A stretch of DNA of 38,971 nt from Chitinispirillales bacterium. Lineage in GTDB: Bacteria > Fibrobacterota > Chitinivibrionia > Chitinivibrionales > Chitinispirillaceae. The stretch spans positions 1-38,971 of the forward strand of contig JAITUP010000122.1 in the NCBI GenBank assembly GCA_031286265.1, written 5' to 3'. Below are positions 15,801 through 23,849 of this stretch, piece by piece. Each line of letters begins with the position of its first letter. Positions within the stretch are counted from its first letter, which is position 1. Below the pieces are notes generated by a model. That model worked only from the letters and a program-made list of their open reading frames with translations, did not search any database and was not told where the DNA came from. A program made the translations under genes and the position numbers.

Positions 15801-18050
15801 GGCATTCTCAAGGGCGCGGCCAAGAGAGCATACTATAAATTCCGCTCCCTCGGCCACGTGGCGGGGCAGCAGGACGCTTACACAAACGACACCGCGAATC
15901 GTATAAGAGATATACTTTATCATAACGATCAGGTAGGCAAAGCGAGCGACCAACTCACTGATAAAGACTTTCAGGATGTTGGCCTATACGGGAAGTACAA
16001 CCGTATCCTCAACGGCGACCGTAGTCACCTCGCTAATCCCGATGGACATTCCCCCGAAACGGCGGCGGCCGCGCTGGCGCGGATGAAACGGAGGTGGGGA
16101 GACGAACGGTACAACAGGGTGAAGAAAGCGGCGGAAGCCTACGCGGAGGTTCGCGACAAACATATTATTCCTGTTCTTGAAAAGAGTGGAATATTGACAC
16201 CGGAACTCTTAGCAAAGATAAAAGCGAACAAGGATTATATGGCCTTCGACATTGTACGGGATTTTTACGATCTTCACGGCGACCACGTTACCAACTCCAT
16301 TTACAGCGGCGGTTCCGTTACCGGGCTTAAGGGGCAGATGGGCACTTTAAGAAAAATCGGTAACCCGTTTACCGCAACTTACTTGAACGATCTCGCTTTA
16401 CTCCGCCTCGCCGCACGTAACGATGCCATACGGACGGCGGTAGAAAACGTAAAAGGGCATGAAAATCTTACAGGGATAGTGGTACGGGAGAGCAAAAGAC
16501 AAAGTAATGGGGAATTTAAGAATGTGGATAATGACGATATGCGCACCGTCTATTTCAAAGACAAAGGAAAACTCGTAGCATACGACATAAGCCGGGACTA
16601 TGCAACCGCCCTAATGGAAGCCCCAAAGCCACATGCCGTGACTATGGATATATTGAAAGGCATTGCGGCAGTCCAACGAGGACTCTTTACCGTCTACAAT
16701 CCAAAGTTCCACGTCCGAAACGTAGTACGGGACTTCAAGCAGTTCCACGTGAACTTGCCGGGCCACATGGTCACCAAAGCCCGGAGGATTCTTGAAGCGT
16801 TGCCGGAAGCGTGGGCTTTTAGGATGCACGGAAAATTGAGCGCAGACTTGGAAGCTCTCCTAATGCAACGGGGGTTGCTGTCCGGTTCATCCCACGAAGA
16901 ACACAACATATTGGGATTTGACCGCGCTATTGAAAACGCGCTCGCGGGTCTTGGCGGCGATCTGCAAAAACAAAAAAACTGGGCTTCGAGGTTTTTGAAA
17001 AAAGCCACAAACTTCTTCCCCGAGTTCCTTGCGTTGGAAGAAACAACAATGAAATTAGCGGGGTACAAACACCTGAAAAAGGTATATCCCGACATGGACA
17101 GAGCGGAACGGATGCACTTGGTGCGTACGCAGGTGGGAACATCGGATATAGCTTCCGGCGGCACTTTAAGGCCGTGGACAAACACACTGTTGTTATACTC
17201 AAATTCGACTATTCAGGGGTGGTACGGGTCGATGGAGGCGGCAAAACGTGATCCCCTTAACTACGCTACGAAATTCATGATGTACACTGTCGCCCCGAAA
17301 GCATTCTACACTTTGGCGAAGTATGGATTACTTGGTGACGCTTTGCGAAATAATAACCTTATTAGCGACGCCTTGGATGCTGCCGGCGTACCCATCCATA
17401 ACGCAATCGCGGGTAACTTATTTGGTGAACATGTTAGCGATGCGCAAGATTTAATTAATTACTGGGAAGACGCTTTTAACATGATCCCCGACTATTGGAA
17501 AGCGCGCTACGACGCAGTACCGCTACCGATAAGGACGTACGACGGCAGACAGCTTTTTATCCCCGTCCCTAAAAGTTTTGAACAGCAAGTACTTTCAGAA
17601 GCCATCTACTACGCGCTCGATGCCATTGTAGCCAAAGCGGTAGGCGAGGAATTTACGCCTATGGAAAAGTTAAAGGCAGGCGGAAAGGCGCTCGGCGCGG
17701 TTGTCTCCGCTAATCCCATAGGAGACAGTAGCCTACTGCCTATATTTAAGTTGGCCGCTGTGTGGGGAGATTTTGCACAAGGGAAAAATCCATACGACAG
17801 CTTCTACGGAAGACAAGTTATATCGAGAGATAACTACTCAAACAGCCTCGCCGGTTCATTCGGAGATATGAGTAGATGGACGTATAAGGCCATCGGCGGA
17901 GAGGTATTTTGGATACTCCCCAAAGAACTTAGCTGGGAATGGTTTGAAAGCCTGAGCGCCGTCGAGAAAGCGCACCACATCCCAATCCTCGGCGGCCCAG
18001 CAAGCGCGATAATCAGAGCCACACCGAAAGAGGGGGGGAATTGGAGATGA
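9825..18050 (+). CDS. Giant multidomain phage (polyvalent-type/ejected) protein, 2741 aa
   Basis: ATGA overlap with upstream ORF. Contains a duplicated N-terminal motif, a Gly-rich hydrophobic region, GGDEF domain, HEIGH metallopeptidase, a toxin-like/LPD-like region and a C-terminal region resembling polyvalent-protein LPD38-type sequence (VYNPKFHVRNVVRDFKQFHVN). Confidence 0.8.
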   Translation: MSSRVDAIAEMFRKNHEEAESRSRVDAIAEMFRQNMGDIAINRADITPSESFHSSTDRPEPIDNEHTESQPIDYGPPSTFPANRDDDDELPPEHLGRIDKLGELTRPVRSWAQGAGRRILGGLHEAASALTPVGHMVEAARGVADAVDMYETEYAESLGNRVRHGALNAVRRMPEASNPVSRTLRGFGETMAHSRMASHLSPLSREEQREQKLRTPAPIDHRESTHVPGSELGRLPRGVYPHEHYKNDPDYFNEDDYISAEQAEMLGVAGTGYREGAAGPDITPVRFDFEGSDGWLAKNISKYIPSLNGSPSMNRQIRRVIEDGFTDEEYAGFREIGEYLLGEMQDLSSPNRQQDFYLSLPREDQIALDHVRFDSGRSVAARAQAGRALPLNAYWIPERRSEQVALEKYPYTAMAAGMATNVAQTMAVAGYVGAGVGKIGKGLSGVKGAGAVGKAARSTGDAIGAVRRVTYGDTVIDASSLLRGALTRGATAGTMSMSRDAGRATWEEMLLNATRAAAGSMVSIVPEVGISAEGMGILLQAPASLLVDNAFDFAWGVAANEDIHTKEWWINTTMANAVSMGFSIKDTFSGDTFRAQQLAHRADAGAIKSKIRGWRRGKGSEGFEIVPTKGGRVVGWDEAEIASLENAYDRVQTEKPDQSVDFSRTWGGSAERQRGELQDVWREGTQRGRPQRGVRHEAEARGRQEAPEISTERGQGARHEDGARVREGETRDGDFGRSTTERGVATVDQLNARHEQHRQKIEDFAPVREELAGWVDPEILQKYPAEHRETIRRDLADMEAKVVAGSLAPHKVVSEERIKGILGELQRKGVPFIMEGTDVGNLGGLNAHHNNDHPAANVTFRKVIGGAYIDEVNKFGGIVARVGGDEFATLWVGYDNVADVNNIRHAIEGKIRQTRDDLGLGDLVYPKSLKKDYDFDGHIRTGALHTNYGFVKGDNTSSFDALLSRADQKAAKQKGDEIRAFIKAQSGEATKNDIDAQNNSAKAENRPYNDGIGKGENYEPRVTGQKDGDHAGNVHGREMGNSEQRLHSRTIRGNDQAESEPVGSLERPGHIRRQTVDGATTGVDRPLPTNWRGVVQDLYERFGFPAKRAPDPLPAPEAPADSPRAQRQRRLKAARQETAEPRKKKWQDIPEEDHSPEYHRNTVAHHLSDQVHAALKASGHTGWLTDYRIITGQPMFAKNVRREITPEAQNVINRIAGRVSRAYDSDFQGRQMADDGQRGTHVGDNPYNRAGLEVPTHGDDVRNILERNYMSGDNFLKWRRSYADVHWKSKAEAEANSAKLSEAYRVFEEEPHRLTREQRRRIEDDWQADLVEAMRDMGAPDNIVDAVIRATEGESSGGGRGGKHNYSIGEYAKDVGSGRDYGDTGIGRNYFQGQEAKADMYKHGVSAQEARSKLNDLLSEDRVLLVTSKDGNEARISRSTVGKMLSDTAVNKSVDNGFTARQHYAVVSDIENVYRNSTRVSSSPDKHGYPDVTIHRLATPLGFNESAAYITVKETIQGGNRVHSVELIEIRKLGSTFRTGGNKPDDSFLPSSSTTNLRHSGEKVNSKSKNSSNTGSDASKGDYNDRPQSGPSGESSGLRPIEMPELVTIVRELLDGNSPRIMRYMRVLEARGAAHRVKDENGNWQWKRIDLAADIFKDPGQAAKVLAHEIGHIMTRYGGEGKYKAIAQKIKNASHQFKQFIEDDPNATMLTAKDRLRIKKESEQLLKHGERWIDEIITKETRYTPDEIKAIWNSVDMGKADPILSDYIKGLNSASKKALVTAVIRNKATPDYVPKRTEQVATGNRFLDTSKPTPAELATAYRRAILKEAEARRLTEVKILYDELYAFSKKWRPFDESKANFRHRKYRAKGEEVFADAISAYINDPAFLKQQCPNFWRVFHGWEGSRSPFTEAHRGIQQLLGRGDDAVQDARIAQSIKGFDDKLQEKIDERKAREAKKKKGVERGKAVVKEAGRALVDKYRSILNAERILEGEGILKGAAKRAYYKFRSLGHVAGQQDAYTNDTANRIRDILYHNDQVGKASDQLTDKDFQDVGLYGKYNRILNGDRSHLANPDGHSPETAAAALARMKRRWGDERYNRVKKAAEAYAEVRDKHIIPVLEKSGILTPELLAKIKANKDYMAFDIVRDFYDLHGDHVTNSIYSGGSVTGLKGQMGTLRKIGNPFTATYLNDLALLRLAARNDAIRTAVENVKGHENLTGIVVRESKRQSNGEFKNVDNDDMRTVYFKDKGKLVAYDISRDYATALMEAPKPHAVTMDILKGIAAVQRGLFTVYNPKFHVRNVVRDFKQFHVNLPGHMVTKARRILEALPEAWAFRMHGKLSADLEALLMQRGLLSGSSHEEHNILGFDRAIENALAGLGGDLQKQKNWASRFLKKATNFFPEFLALEETTMKLAGYKHLKKVYPDMDRAERMHLVRTQVGTSDIASGGTLRPWTNTLLLYSNSTIQGWYGSMEAAKRDPLNYATKFMMYTVAPKAFYTLAKYGLLGDALRNNNLISDALDAAGVPIHNAIAGNLFGEHVSDAQDLINYWEDAFNMIPDYWKARYDAVPLPIRTYDGRQLFIPVPKSFEQQVLSEAIYYALDAIVAKAVGEEFTPMEKLKAGGKALGAVVSANPIGDSSLLPIFKLAAVWGDFAQGKNPYDSFYGRQVISRDNYSNSLAGSFGDMSRWTYKAIGGEVFWILPKELSWEWFESLSAVEKAHHIPILGGPASAIIRATPKEGGNWR
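9829..9922 (+). repeat. 34-bp perfect direct repeat, 60-bp period
   Basis: gttcaagagttgacgctatagcggagatgtttcg at 9829-9862 and 9889-9922; encodes SRVDAIAEMFR twice. Confidence 0.95.
12316..12790 (+). other. GGDEF (diguanylate-cyclase-like) domain within the giant phage protein
   Basis: PFIMEGTDVGNLGGLNAHHNNDHPAANVTFRKVIGGAYIDEVNKFGGIVARVGGDEFATLWVGY...NYGFVKGDNTSSFDALLSRADQKAAKQKGDE; GGDEF codons at 12471-12485. Confidence 0.8.
12877..13074 (+). CDS. Candidate nested overlapping gene, 65 aa (+1 frame inside the giant ORF)
   Basis: AAAGGAG (12864-12870) 6 nt before ATG; product MSQESRDRRMGITPEMSMEERWAIRNKGFTPEQLEEMTRQNLNQLDHWNGRGIYAGKPWMELQPV has natural composition. Confidence 0.5.
   Translation: MSQESRDRRMGITPEMSMEERWAIRNKGFTPEQLEEMTRQNLNQLDHWNGRGIYAGKPWMELQPV
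14630..15540 (+). other. Zinc metallopeptidase-like domain (polyvalent-protein type)
   Basis: VLAHEIGHIMTRYGGEG (HExxH) and a downstream EEVFADAISAYINDPAFLKQQCPNFWRVF block that could supply the third ligand. Confidence 0.7.
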
Positions 18051-18111
18051 TACGGTAAACGAGTAAAAAGGGTGTGTATGGTGCCGTAGCAGTTTTTGGT
18101 TTAAGTTTTAA

Positions 18112-18132
18112 TTTTGTAGCTGTTTTGTAGCT
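18112..18132. repeat. Tandem direct repeat TTTTGTAGCT-G-TTTTGTAGCT beyond the phage gene block
   Basis: 18112-18121 and 18123-18132 are identical; includes a GTAGCT/AGCTAC dyad; lies in the gap between convergent phage and host genes. Confidence 0.5.
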
Positions 18133-18218
18133 ACCTTGCCTACGCTTGGATGCACAAGCGCGGTTAAATCAATGAGTTACAGGAGGTGGAATAATATAAT
18201 ATATACCATCATCTATTT

Positions 18219-19241
18219 TCAAGCCCCATTTTTTTTGCTACTGGATTTGTACATTTTTTCAGTAACGAAGAAAAAACCGCCCAATGAACTTATGGCTATG
18301 GCGATCAGCGACGCCAAAAAACCCATGATGAAAGCCGCATCGGGCTGAAAACCGGCAAGGGCGAAAAGTACCCCGCCAAACGTCTCCCGCACGCCAAAAG
18401 GCAGCGGCACGGTCATGAGCATGGAAACGATCGGTATGAATATGAAAAAATATTGGAAATTCTCGGCGGTCACGAGGTTCAAAGAAGCCGCTATGAGAAT
18501 GTTTGAGCCAATGCGTAAAAATTGTGTCAGAAACGCAAGCATGGCTACGGAGGCGAGCAGTTTATAATCTTGCGCCTCAAAAAGCATCTCGGAAATGATC
18601 TCTTTTATTTTCAACTTTCGAAAAAAGGCGAATCTGTCGGTGATGGAAAAAAAGAAAATCTGTATGGGTTTGAAAATGAGGAATAGCATAATGCCGGCAA
18701 AAAGCGCAAACGCGGCAAAAAGCGCGATTACAGCCGTTTCAATTCTGCCGTGAGTGAGCATTCCACGACTCAAAAGAATTATGCTCCCCACGACCGCGAA
18801 GCCGCAGAGAGCCCAAAGCCCCGCGAACCTATCTAAAAACGTAGCGGCAAAACCGACTTTCCCTTTCCCGTCACGCGCGCGTATGGATGCGACCTTAACG
18901 GCATCTCCCACAATTCCGCCCATGATAAAATTGTTGAAAAACATCCCCACAAAATAGAGCTTAAACGTGCGGGAAAACGGAAGAGACAATCCCCTATTTC
19001 GCAAAAGCCAATACCACTGCACGGAGCCAAGCCATATACTCACAAAAAATACGACCGAACCGGCAGCAAGCCACAACGGATTGGCGCCGGCTATCGTGGT
19101 GGCGATTGTGCCCCATCCAAGCCTCCTGATTAAAAAAGCAATTATCAGGACGGTCGCCAACAGTTTGGCCGATGACGATATTATTTTTCGCGTATGATTT
19201 TTTGAAGCCACTCTTCTACCTTTTGCGCACTCGCGTCCCAT
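18219..19241 (-). CDS. YbhN/lysylphosphatidylglycerol synthase TM-region-like flippase family membrane protein
   Basis: Multi-TM with the family pattern GWGTIATTIAGANPLWLAAGSVVFFVSIWLGSVQWYWLLRNRGL...FNNFIMGGIVGDAVKV. Confidence 0.8.
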   Translation of the reverse strand: MGRECAKGRRVASKNHTRKIISSSAKLLATVLIIAFLIRRLGWGTIATTIAGANPLWLAAGSVVFFVSIWLGSVQWYWLLRNRGLSLPFSRTFKLYFVGMFFNNFIMGGIVGDAVKVASIRARDGKGKVGFAATFLDRFAGLWALCGFAVVGSIILLSRGMLTHGRIETAVIALFAAFALFAGIMLFLIFKPIQIFFFSITDRFAFFRKLKIKEIISEMLFEAQDYKLLASVAMLAFLTQFLRIGSNILIAASLNLVTAENFQYFFIFIPIVSMLMTVPLPFGVRETFGGVLFALAGFQPDAAFIMGFLASLIAIAISSLGGFFFVTEKMYKSSSKKNGA

Positions 19242-20293
19242 GAAAAATTTTGCGCCCTAAGGCGGCCGCTCTCACCCAATTTTTTTTGCAAGTCCCTATC
19301 GTCAAGCATTTTTTTTAATGAACATGCGAGAGATTGAATATCGTTTTCACTATACAGCAGTCCGGTTTCATTGTTGACTACAGAATCGCGCAGGCCAGGA
19401 GCGTCGTTGGCTACGACAGGCGTACCGCAAGCCGCCGCCTCAATGTTCGTTATCCCCCACCCTTCTTTTTCAGACGGGTTGACGAATATCGCGGCTTTTC
19501 GATAATATTCGATTTTTTTATCTTCATCAACAAATCCGACAAATTCAACTCTATCCCCAAGACCCAATTTGCCAGCGCTTTTTTTAAGACGCGGCATATC
19601 ATCGCCCGTCCCGACAATAGCGAGCCTCGTCACATACCCGCTTTTATCAAGTATACTCATCGCCTTAAAAATATTGTCAACGCGTTTATATTTTTTAAGG
19701 CGGCCTACAAATAAAAGTAAATCTTCTTCACGTTTTGTCGATTCATCTATACAATAACGATCCGTATCAATTCCATTTTCGATAATCGTCAATTTGCTTT
19801 TATCAATCCCCTGTTTTTCAAGTTCGTCGGCGGTGCTTTGTGATACCGCGCAGCAATGAATATTTTTATGTCTGTGCGCATAATGTTTTTCCGTAAGATA
19901 AATATAGAGCGCCGTCGGCCAATTTGTCAGGCTGAAAACGGTTTTTCCAAACAAGTGATGGAAAAAGGCGCCGCACGGTATAGACGGGAAACGGCGGTTT
20001 GTGTAGAAGGGTAATTTATTGACATCGTCTATTATGCAATCGTATCGTTCTGTTTTGAGAAGTTTTTTGATAATGGACGGCGTTTGCCGATTGAATAATA
20101 AATTATTTCCGCGGCGCAATATTTTTATGCCGCGATAATCGGCATTATTCTGACATCCTTTGAAGCGTGAGCAGAGCAAAGTTATATCATGGCCTTTATC
20201 GGCAAGCCTGCCGAAAATTTCAAAAAAATGCACCTCGGCCCCACCGGCCTCGGGGTGTTCCATATCGCGCCAATTTAATACAAGAACTTTCAT
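19181..20293 (-). CDS. Glycosyltransferase family 4 protein
   Basis: MKVLVLNWRDMEHPEAGGAEVHFFE...LLFVGRLKKYKRVDN...VNPSEKEGWGITNIEAAACGTPVVAND. Confidence 0.9.
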   Translation of the reverse strand: MKVLVLNWRDMEHPEAGGAEVHFFEIFGRLADKGHDITLLCSRFKGCQNNADYRGIKILRRGNNLLFNRQTPSIIKKLLKTERYDCIIDDVNKLPFYTNRRFPSIPCGAFFHHLFGKTVFSLTNWPTALYIYLTEKHYAHRHKNIHCCAVSQSTADELEKQGIDKSKLTIIENGIDTDRYCIDESTKREEDLLLFVGRLKKYKRVDNIFKAMSILDKSGYVTRLAIVGTGDDMPRLKKSAGKLGLGDRVEFVGFVDEDKKIEYYRKAAIFVNPSEKEGWGITNIEAAACGTPVVANDAPGLRDSVVNNETGLLYSENDIQSLACSLKKMLDDRDLQKKLGESGRLRAQNFSWDASAQKVEEWLQKIIREK

Positions 20294-20326
20294 TTTAAAA
20301 ACCAAAAGATAAAAGATAAAAATTTT

Positions 20327-22768
20327 TTATTCCGAGCATAGTCTGTCTTCCCGTAATGCCTTTCGCCCTAAAATCAAAAACAACAATGCCGCAATTAATG
20401 TTAGCGAACTTATCCATGCGCCGATATTAAAAAAACGCGAATCGTATTTGAATATAACTTTGGATTTCCCGGCTGGAACGACTACCGCTCTGAAGCTGTG
20501 ATTCGCCCTGTGTATTTTTGTCTCTTCTCCGTTAATCGTCGCTTTCCACGCCGGAAACCATATCTCGCTCAACCACAGTATCGCCTCTCGGTCACTTTCA
20601 ACATTAAGCTCAATCCTGTTGATTCCGTATTTGGTAATTTGCGCGGTTCCAGCTCCTCCGCTATGTGTATGCTCTGCAAAAAATTGATCGGTAACCACGA
20701 TCTCGTTATGATGGTCGTATAACGCGCTGTTCATATATTCCAAAATAAGCGAATCATTATCTTCAATAACTTTCGCCTTATAAAACAACTTCGCCCGCGG
20801 CAAGCGCGTCGCGTTAAGAAGAAACGGGCTTCGCTCCTCCCCCGCCTTGAAAGCCGGATCAACATAATATCTTACATTCATAAGGTCGAGCATCACGTTA
20901 AAATTTTCTCCACGAAGCGGCAACGACGCATATCTCAAACGAAACTGATTATATCCTTCTGTGGTTTCTATCCCGCTCACGTAACCCTGATTCCTGTCCA
21001 TGAACATCATCCTCTGTTCAACGACCGGCTCCCCAGAGTTTACTACATACTGCCTTGTATTGATTCTGAACAATTCCTCTTCCCGCATGTTCCTTATTTG
21101 CCCCGCCATACTTTCAGCTCGTCCAAACACGACGTGCCCTCCGTCGCTGCGTGTGATGTGCTGGCCGGCGGCGAATGTCAGCATATCTATGGCAATGCAA
21201 ATAATAATGAAAATTTTCGTTGTCTTGACAGTTATCTTATTTTTGAAAAAAAGTATCAGCACAATCCCAAAGAGCAGTGCGTTGATAAACAGGATAAGCC
21301 CTTGTTGCGACGCGTATCCCATCCGTCCCTGCATAACCTGTTGCGACACCTGTTTGCTCGTGAGTGACTGGAAAAATGTCTCCAGCCCGCCGGCCGCGGT
21401 AATTATCCCAAGCAGAGCGGCGCCGCCGCATAGCAATAACGATATAGACTTGAGTTTTGACGATGATTTGAGATCATTCAAAGAATCGAGTACGGCGGCG
21501 GCCATCATCGGAAACAGGAAACCCCATATAAAAAGTATTCTGGGCGTGCAACGAAACGAATTGAAGCCCGGTATGCCTAATGAAAAGAGCAATTTGTAAA
21601 AGAAAAAATTACCGCCAAGCGCAACCATGAAAGAAACGATTATCAGCAGCGACACAAAAAGCAATCGGTGATTATCGGCGATAAAATCAAATATCGATTT
21701 TTGTTTCCTAAATTTGATTTTACTGAATAGAAACAGCGATAATATAAGCGTAGATACTCCAAAATAAAAACTCGATTCCCAATAATTATAGTAGCCATGC
21801 CTAAACGAATCCTCAAGCCAAAACGGTGGAACGCCGTCGGAGCCGGTATACGCTCCAAAAATTTTCGGCATGAGCGCGGTTATTAACTGGATAAATTGCA
21901 ACGACCCCTCGCTCGCGTCATACAGCGTATACTGAATACGCATCGTGTGCCCGCTCGCTTCGAATATCGGCAGATACTGCACAAGAGACAACCCTGCCGC
22001 GACCCCAAAAAACACGACGACGGCAATAGCGCGTTTGGCTAACAGATCTTTCCTTGACAGGATGAAAAAATACGCGGCATATAAAAAGAGGAAGACGACG
22101 GCGTATAGCATGACTTGCGCGTGTCCAACCTGCATCACGGCGCCGAGCAGCAGCCCGCCAATCACCGCATATTTAGGCTTGGCTTCGCGAATGCCTCTCT
22201 CCAAAAGCAACAACTGCAACGGCAGCCACGCCGCTATATACAACAAGCTCGGATGAATTACGCGGGTAATCATAAATCCGCTCAACATGAATGCCGTCGC
22301 GCCAAACAGAGCGGCTGCATTCGTCATTTTTTTGTAGCGCAAGTATACAAACATACACAGGCCGCCAATTAACACATGCAAAACTATGACAAACTGTGTG
22401 AGCCACCAAAAAGCCGCATCGCTTACCGGTAGCAATGTAAGTATGAAATTGAACGGATAAAGAACTCCGGCACCCGTCGCGTGGAACGGCATACCGCTGA
22501 ATGAATAGGGGTTCCAATGCGGAAACTCAAAATTTAGAAACGCGGCCCGAGCAAAATAGTGAAACGGGTATCCTTGGAATATAATGTCTTCCCATAAATT
22601 TCCGCCACCCGTCAGCACATTGAAAAATTGGATGAGCCAAAGCAGACAAAGCGTGGCAACGCACAGGATAATGCTCCGGCGCGGATTCAAAAAAGGCTTG
22701 TCGGCGGCTAATGTCGGAGCCGGAAGCGGATTATGAATTTGATGTTTCTTTTTTTTCTTCTCTGCCAT
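20327..22768 (-). CDS. YfhO-like membrane protein, 813 aa
   Basis: Multi-TM; FPHWNPYSFSGMPFHATGAGVLYPFNFIL and C-terminal ILWLSEIWFPAWKATINGEETKIHRANHSFRAVVVPAGKSKVIFKYD are typical of the YfhO family. Confidence 0.85.
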   Translation of the reverse strand: MAEKKKKKHQIHNPLPAPTLAADKPFLNPRRSIILCVATLCLLWLIQFFNVLTGGGNLWEDIIFQGYPFHYFARAAFLNFEFPHWNPYSFSGMPFHATGAGVLYPFNFILTLLPVSDAAFWWLTQFVIVLHVLIGGLCMFVYLRYKKMTNAAALFGATAFMLSGFMITRVIHPSLLYIAAWLPLQLLLLERGIREAKPKYAVIGGLLLGAVMQVGHAQVMLYAVVFLFLYAAYFFILSRKDLLAKRAIAVVVFFGVAAGLSLVQYLPIFEASGHTMRIQYTLYDASEGSLQFIQLITALMPKIFGAYTGSDGVPPFWLEDSFRHGYYNYWESSFYFGVSTLILSLFLFSKIKFRKQKSIFDFIADNHRLLFVSLLIIVSFMVALGGNFFFYKLLFSLGIPGFNSFRCTPRILFIWGFLFPMMAAAVLDSLNDLKSSSKLKSISLLLCGGAALLGIITAAGGLETFFQSLTSKQVSQQVMQGRMGYASQQGLILFINALLFGIVLILFFKNKITVKTTKIFIIICIAIDMLTFAAGQHITRSDGGHVVFGRAESMAGQIRNMREEELFRINTRQYVVNSGEPVVEQRMMFMDRNQGYVSGIETTEGYNQFRLRYASLPLRGENFNVMLDLMNVRYYVDPAFKAGEERSPFLLNATRLPRAKLFYKAKVIEDNDSLILEYMNSALYDHHNEIVVTDQFFAEHTHSGGAGTAQITKYGINRIELNVESDREAILWLSEIWFPAWKATINGEETKIHRANHSFRAVVVPAGKSKVIFKYDSRFFNIGAWISSLTLIAALLFLILGRKALREDRLCSE

Positions 22769-22825
22769 ATATATGTTTGTATCCCTGCTATTCCCTTATT
22801 GGTCGCTATGTTTTGCGTATAGTCA

Positions 22826-22912
22826 TTCCACCTTAAAATTGCATATGCGTTGTCCGACATCACGGAGTAACGTGCTGTCGTTGGGCAATGTAGGCGCTAT
22901 TTTAAAGTGGAA
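22826..22912. repeat. Large nested inverted repeat overlapping the nusB 3' end
   Basis: Outer arms TTCCACCTTAAAAT (22826-22839)/ATTTTAAAGTGGAA (22899-22912); inner arms CGACATCACG/CGTGCTGTCG around GAGTAA. Confidence 0.6.
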
Positions 22913-23376
22913 CCACTATATACATCTTTACGGATAGAGTCCATTATTCCGTTGACAAACTTGCCTGAGTCATCGGTACCGTAGATTTTCGCGATTTCTA
23001 CCGCTTGGTCGATTACTACCTTGTAGGGTACGGTCTCTTTGAGATATATGAGTTCGGCCGACGCGAGCCGCAGCACGTTACGGTCGACCGCGGCCATTCT
23101 GCGCAATTCCCAGTTTGCGGCCTTGCCGGATATAATAACATCAATGCTCTCAAGGTTCTCTATTGTAAAGCTCAAGAGCTTTGACGCATATTTTTTAACT
23201 TTGGAGCTTAATTGATCGTTCTCGGCAATATCTTCAAGCATTTGCTCCCATTTGTCGCTGCTGTCGACTTCATAGGCATAGAGCGTACGAAGCGCCAATT
23301 CACGGCTTTTGCGCCGATTGCGCGCGAGTTCGCTTTGTTGTTGTTTGTCTGACATATTTTTTATTCCAAGTTTCAC
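22897..23376 (-). CDS. nusB: Transcription antitermination protein NusB
   Basis: NRRKSRELALRTLYAYEVDSS...NWELRRMAAVDRNVLRLASAELIYLKETVPYKVVIDQAVEIAKIYGTDDSGKFVNGIMDSI. Confidence 0.93.
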   Translation of the reverse strand: MKLGIKNMSDKQQQSELARNRRKSRELALRTLYAYEVDSSDKWEQMLEDIAENDQLSSKVKKYASKLLSFTIENLESIDVIISGKAANWELRRMAAVDRNVLRLASAELIYLKETVPYKVVIDQAVEIAKIYGTDDSGKFVNGIMDSIRKDVYSGSTLK

Positions 23377-23381
23377 ATTCC

Positions 23382-23846
23382 CTATAATTTCGTGAATAAA
23401 TCGGCCATTTCGAGCGCAGATAATGCCGCGTCCCAGCCCTTGTTGCCGGCTTTCGTTCCGGCCCTCTCGACCGCCTGTTCAATGGTATCGGTCGTCAATA
23501 CGCCAAAAATCACGGGCAGGCTTTCATCGAGGCTCACCTTGGCGATGCCCTTTGATACCTCCGCCGCCACATAATCAAAATGCGGCGTACTTCCGCGGAT
23601 GACCGTGCCGAGACAGATTATGGCATCATATTTTTTCGAGCGAGCCATACGCTGCGCCGCCACCGGTATTTCGAACGAACCCGGCACCCAGCACATAGTG
23701 ATATCTTTTTGCGAAACGCCATGACGCTCAAGACAATCAAGCGCGCCGCCAACTAATTTGCTCGTGATTAATTCATTAAATCTGCCGGCCACAATCCCAA
23801 ACTTTTTACCGGAACCGGCAAACATTCCCTGCACTACTATTGACAT
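23382..23846 (-). CDS. ribH: 6,7-dimethyl-8-ribityllumazine synthase
   Basis: [28 protein letters not shown]...[16 protein letters not shown]...[21 protein letters not shown]...[27 protein letters not shown]. Confidence 0.95.
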   Translation of the reverse strand: MSIVVQGMFAGSGKKFGIVAGRFNELITSKLVGGALDCLERHGVSQKDITMCWVPGSFEIPVAAQRMARSKKYDAIICLGTVIRGSTPHFDYVAAEVSKGIAKVSLDESLPVIFGVLTTDTIEQAVERAGTKAGNKGWDAALSALEMADLFTKL

Positions 23847-23849
23847 ACA

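Noticed and set aside
18136-18348. 70-aa plus-strand ORF at the phage/host gap
   Set aside because: Mostly antisense to the YbhN-like gene; the AGGAGGTGG at about 18182 has no suitable ATG after it.
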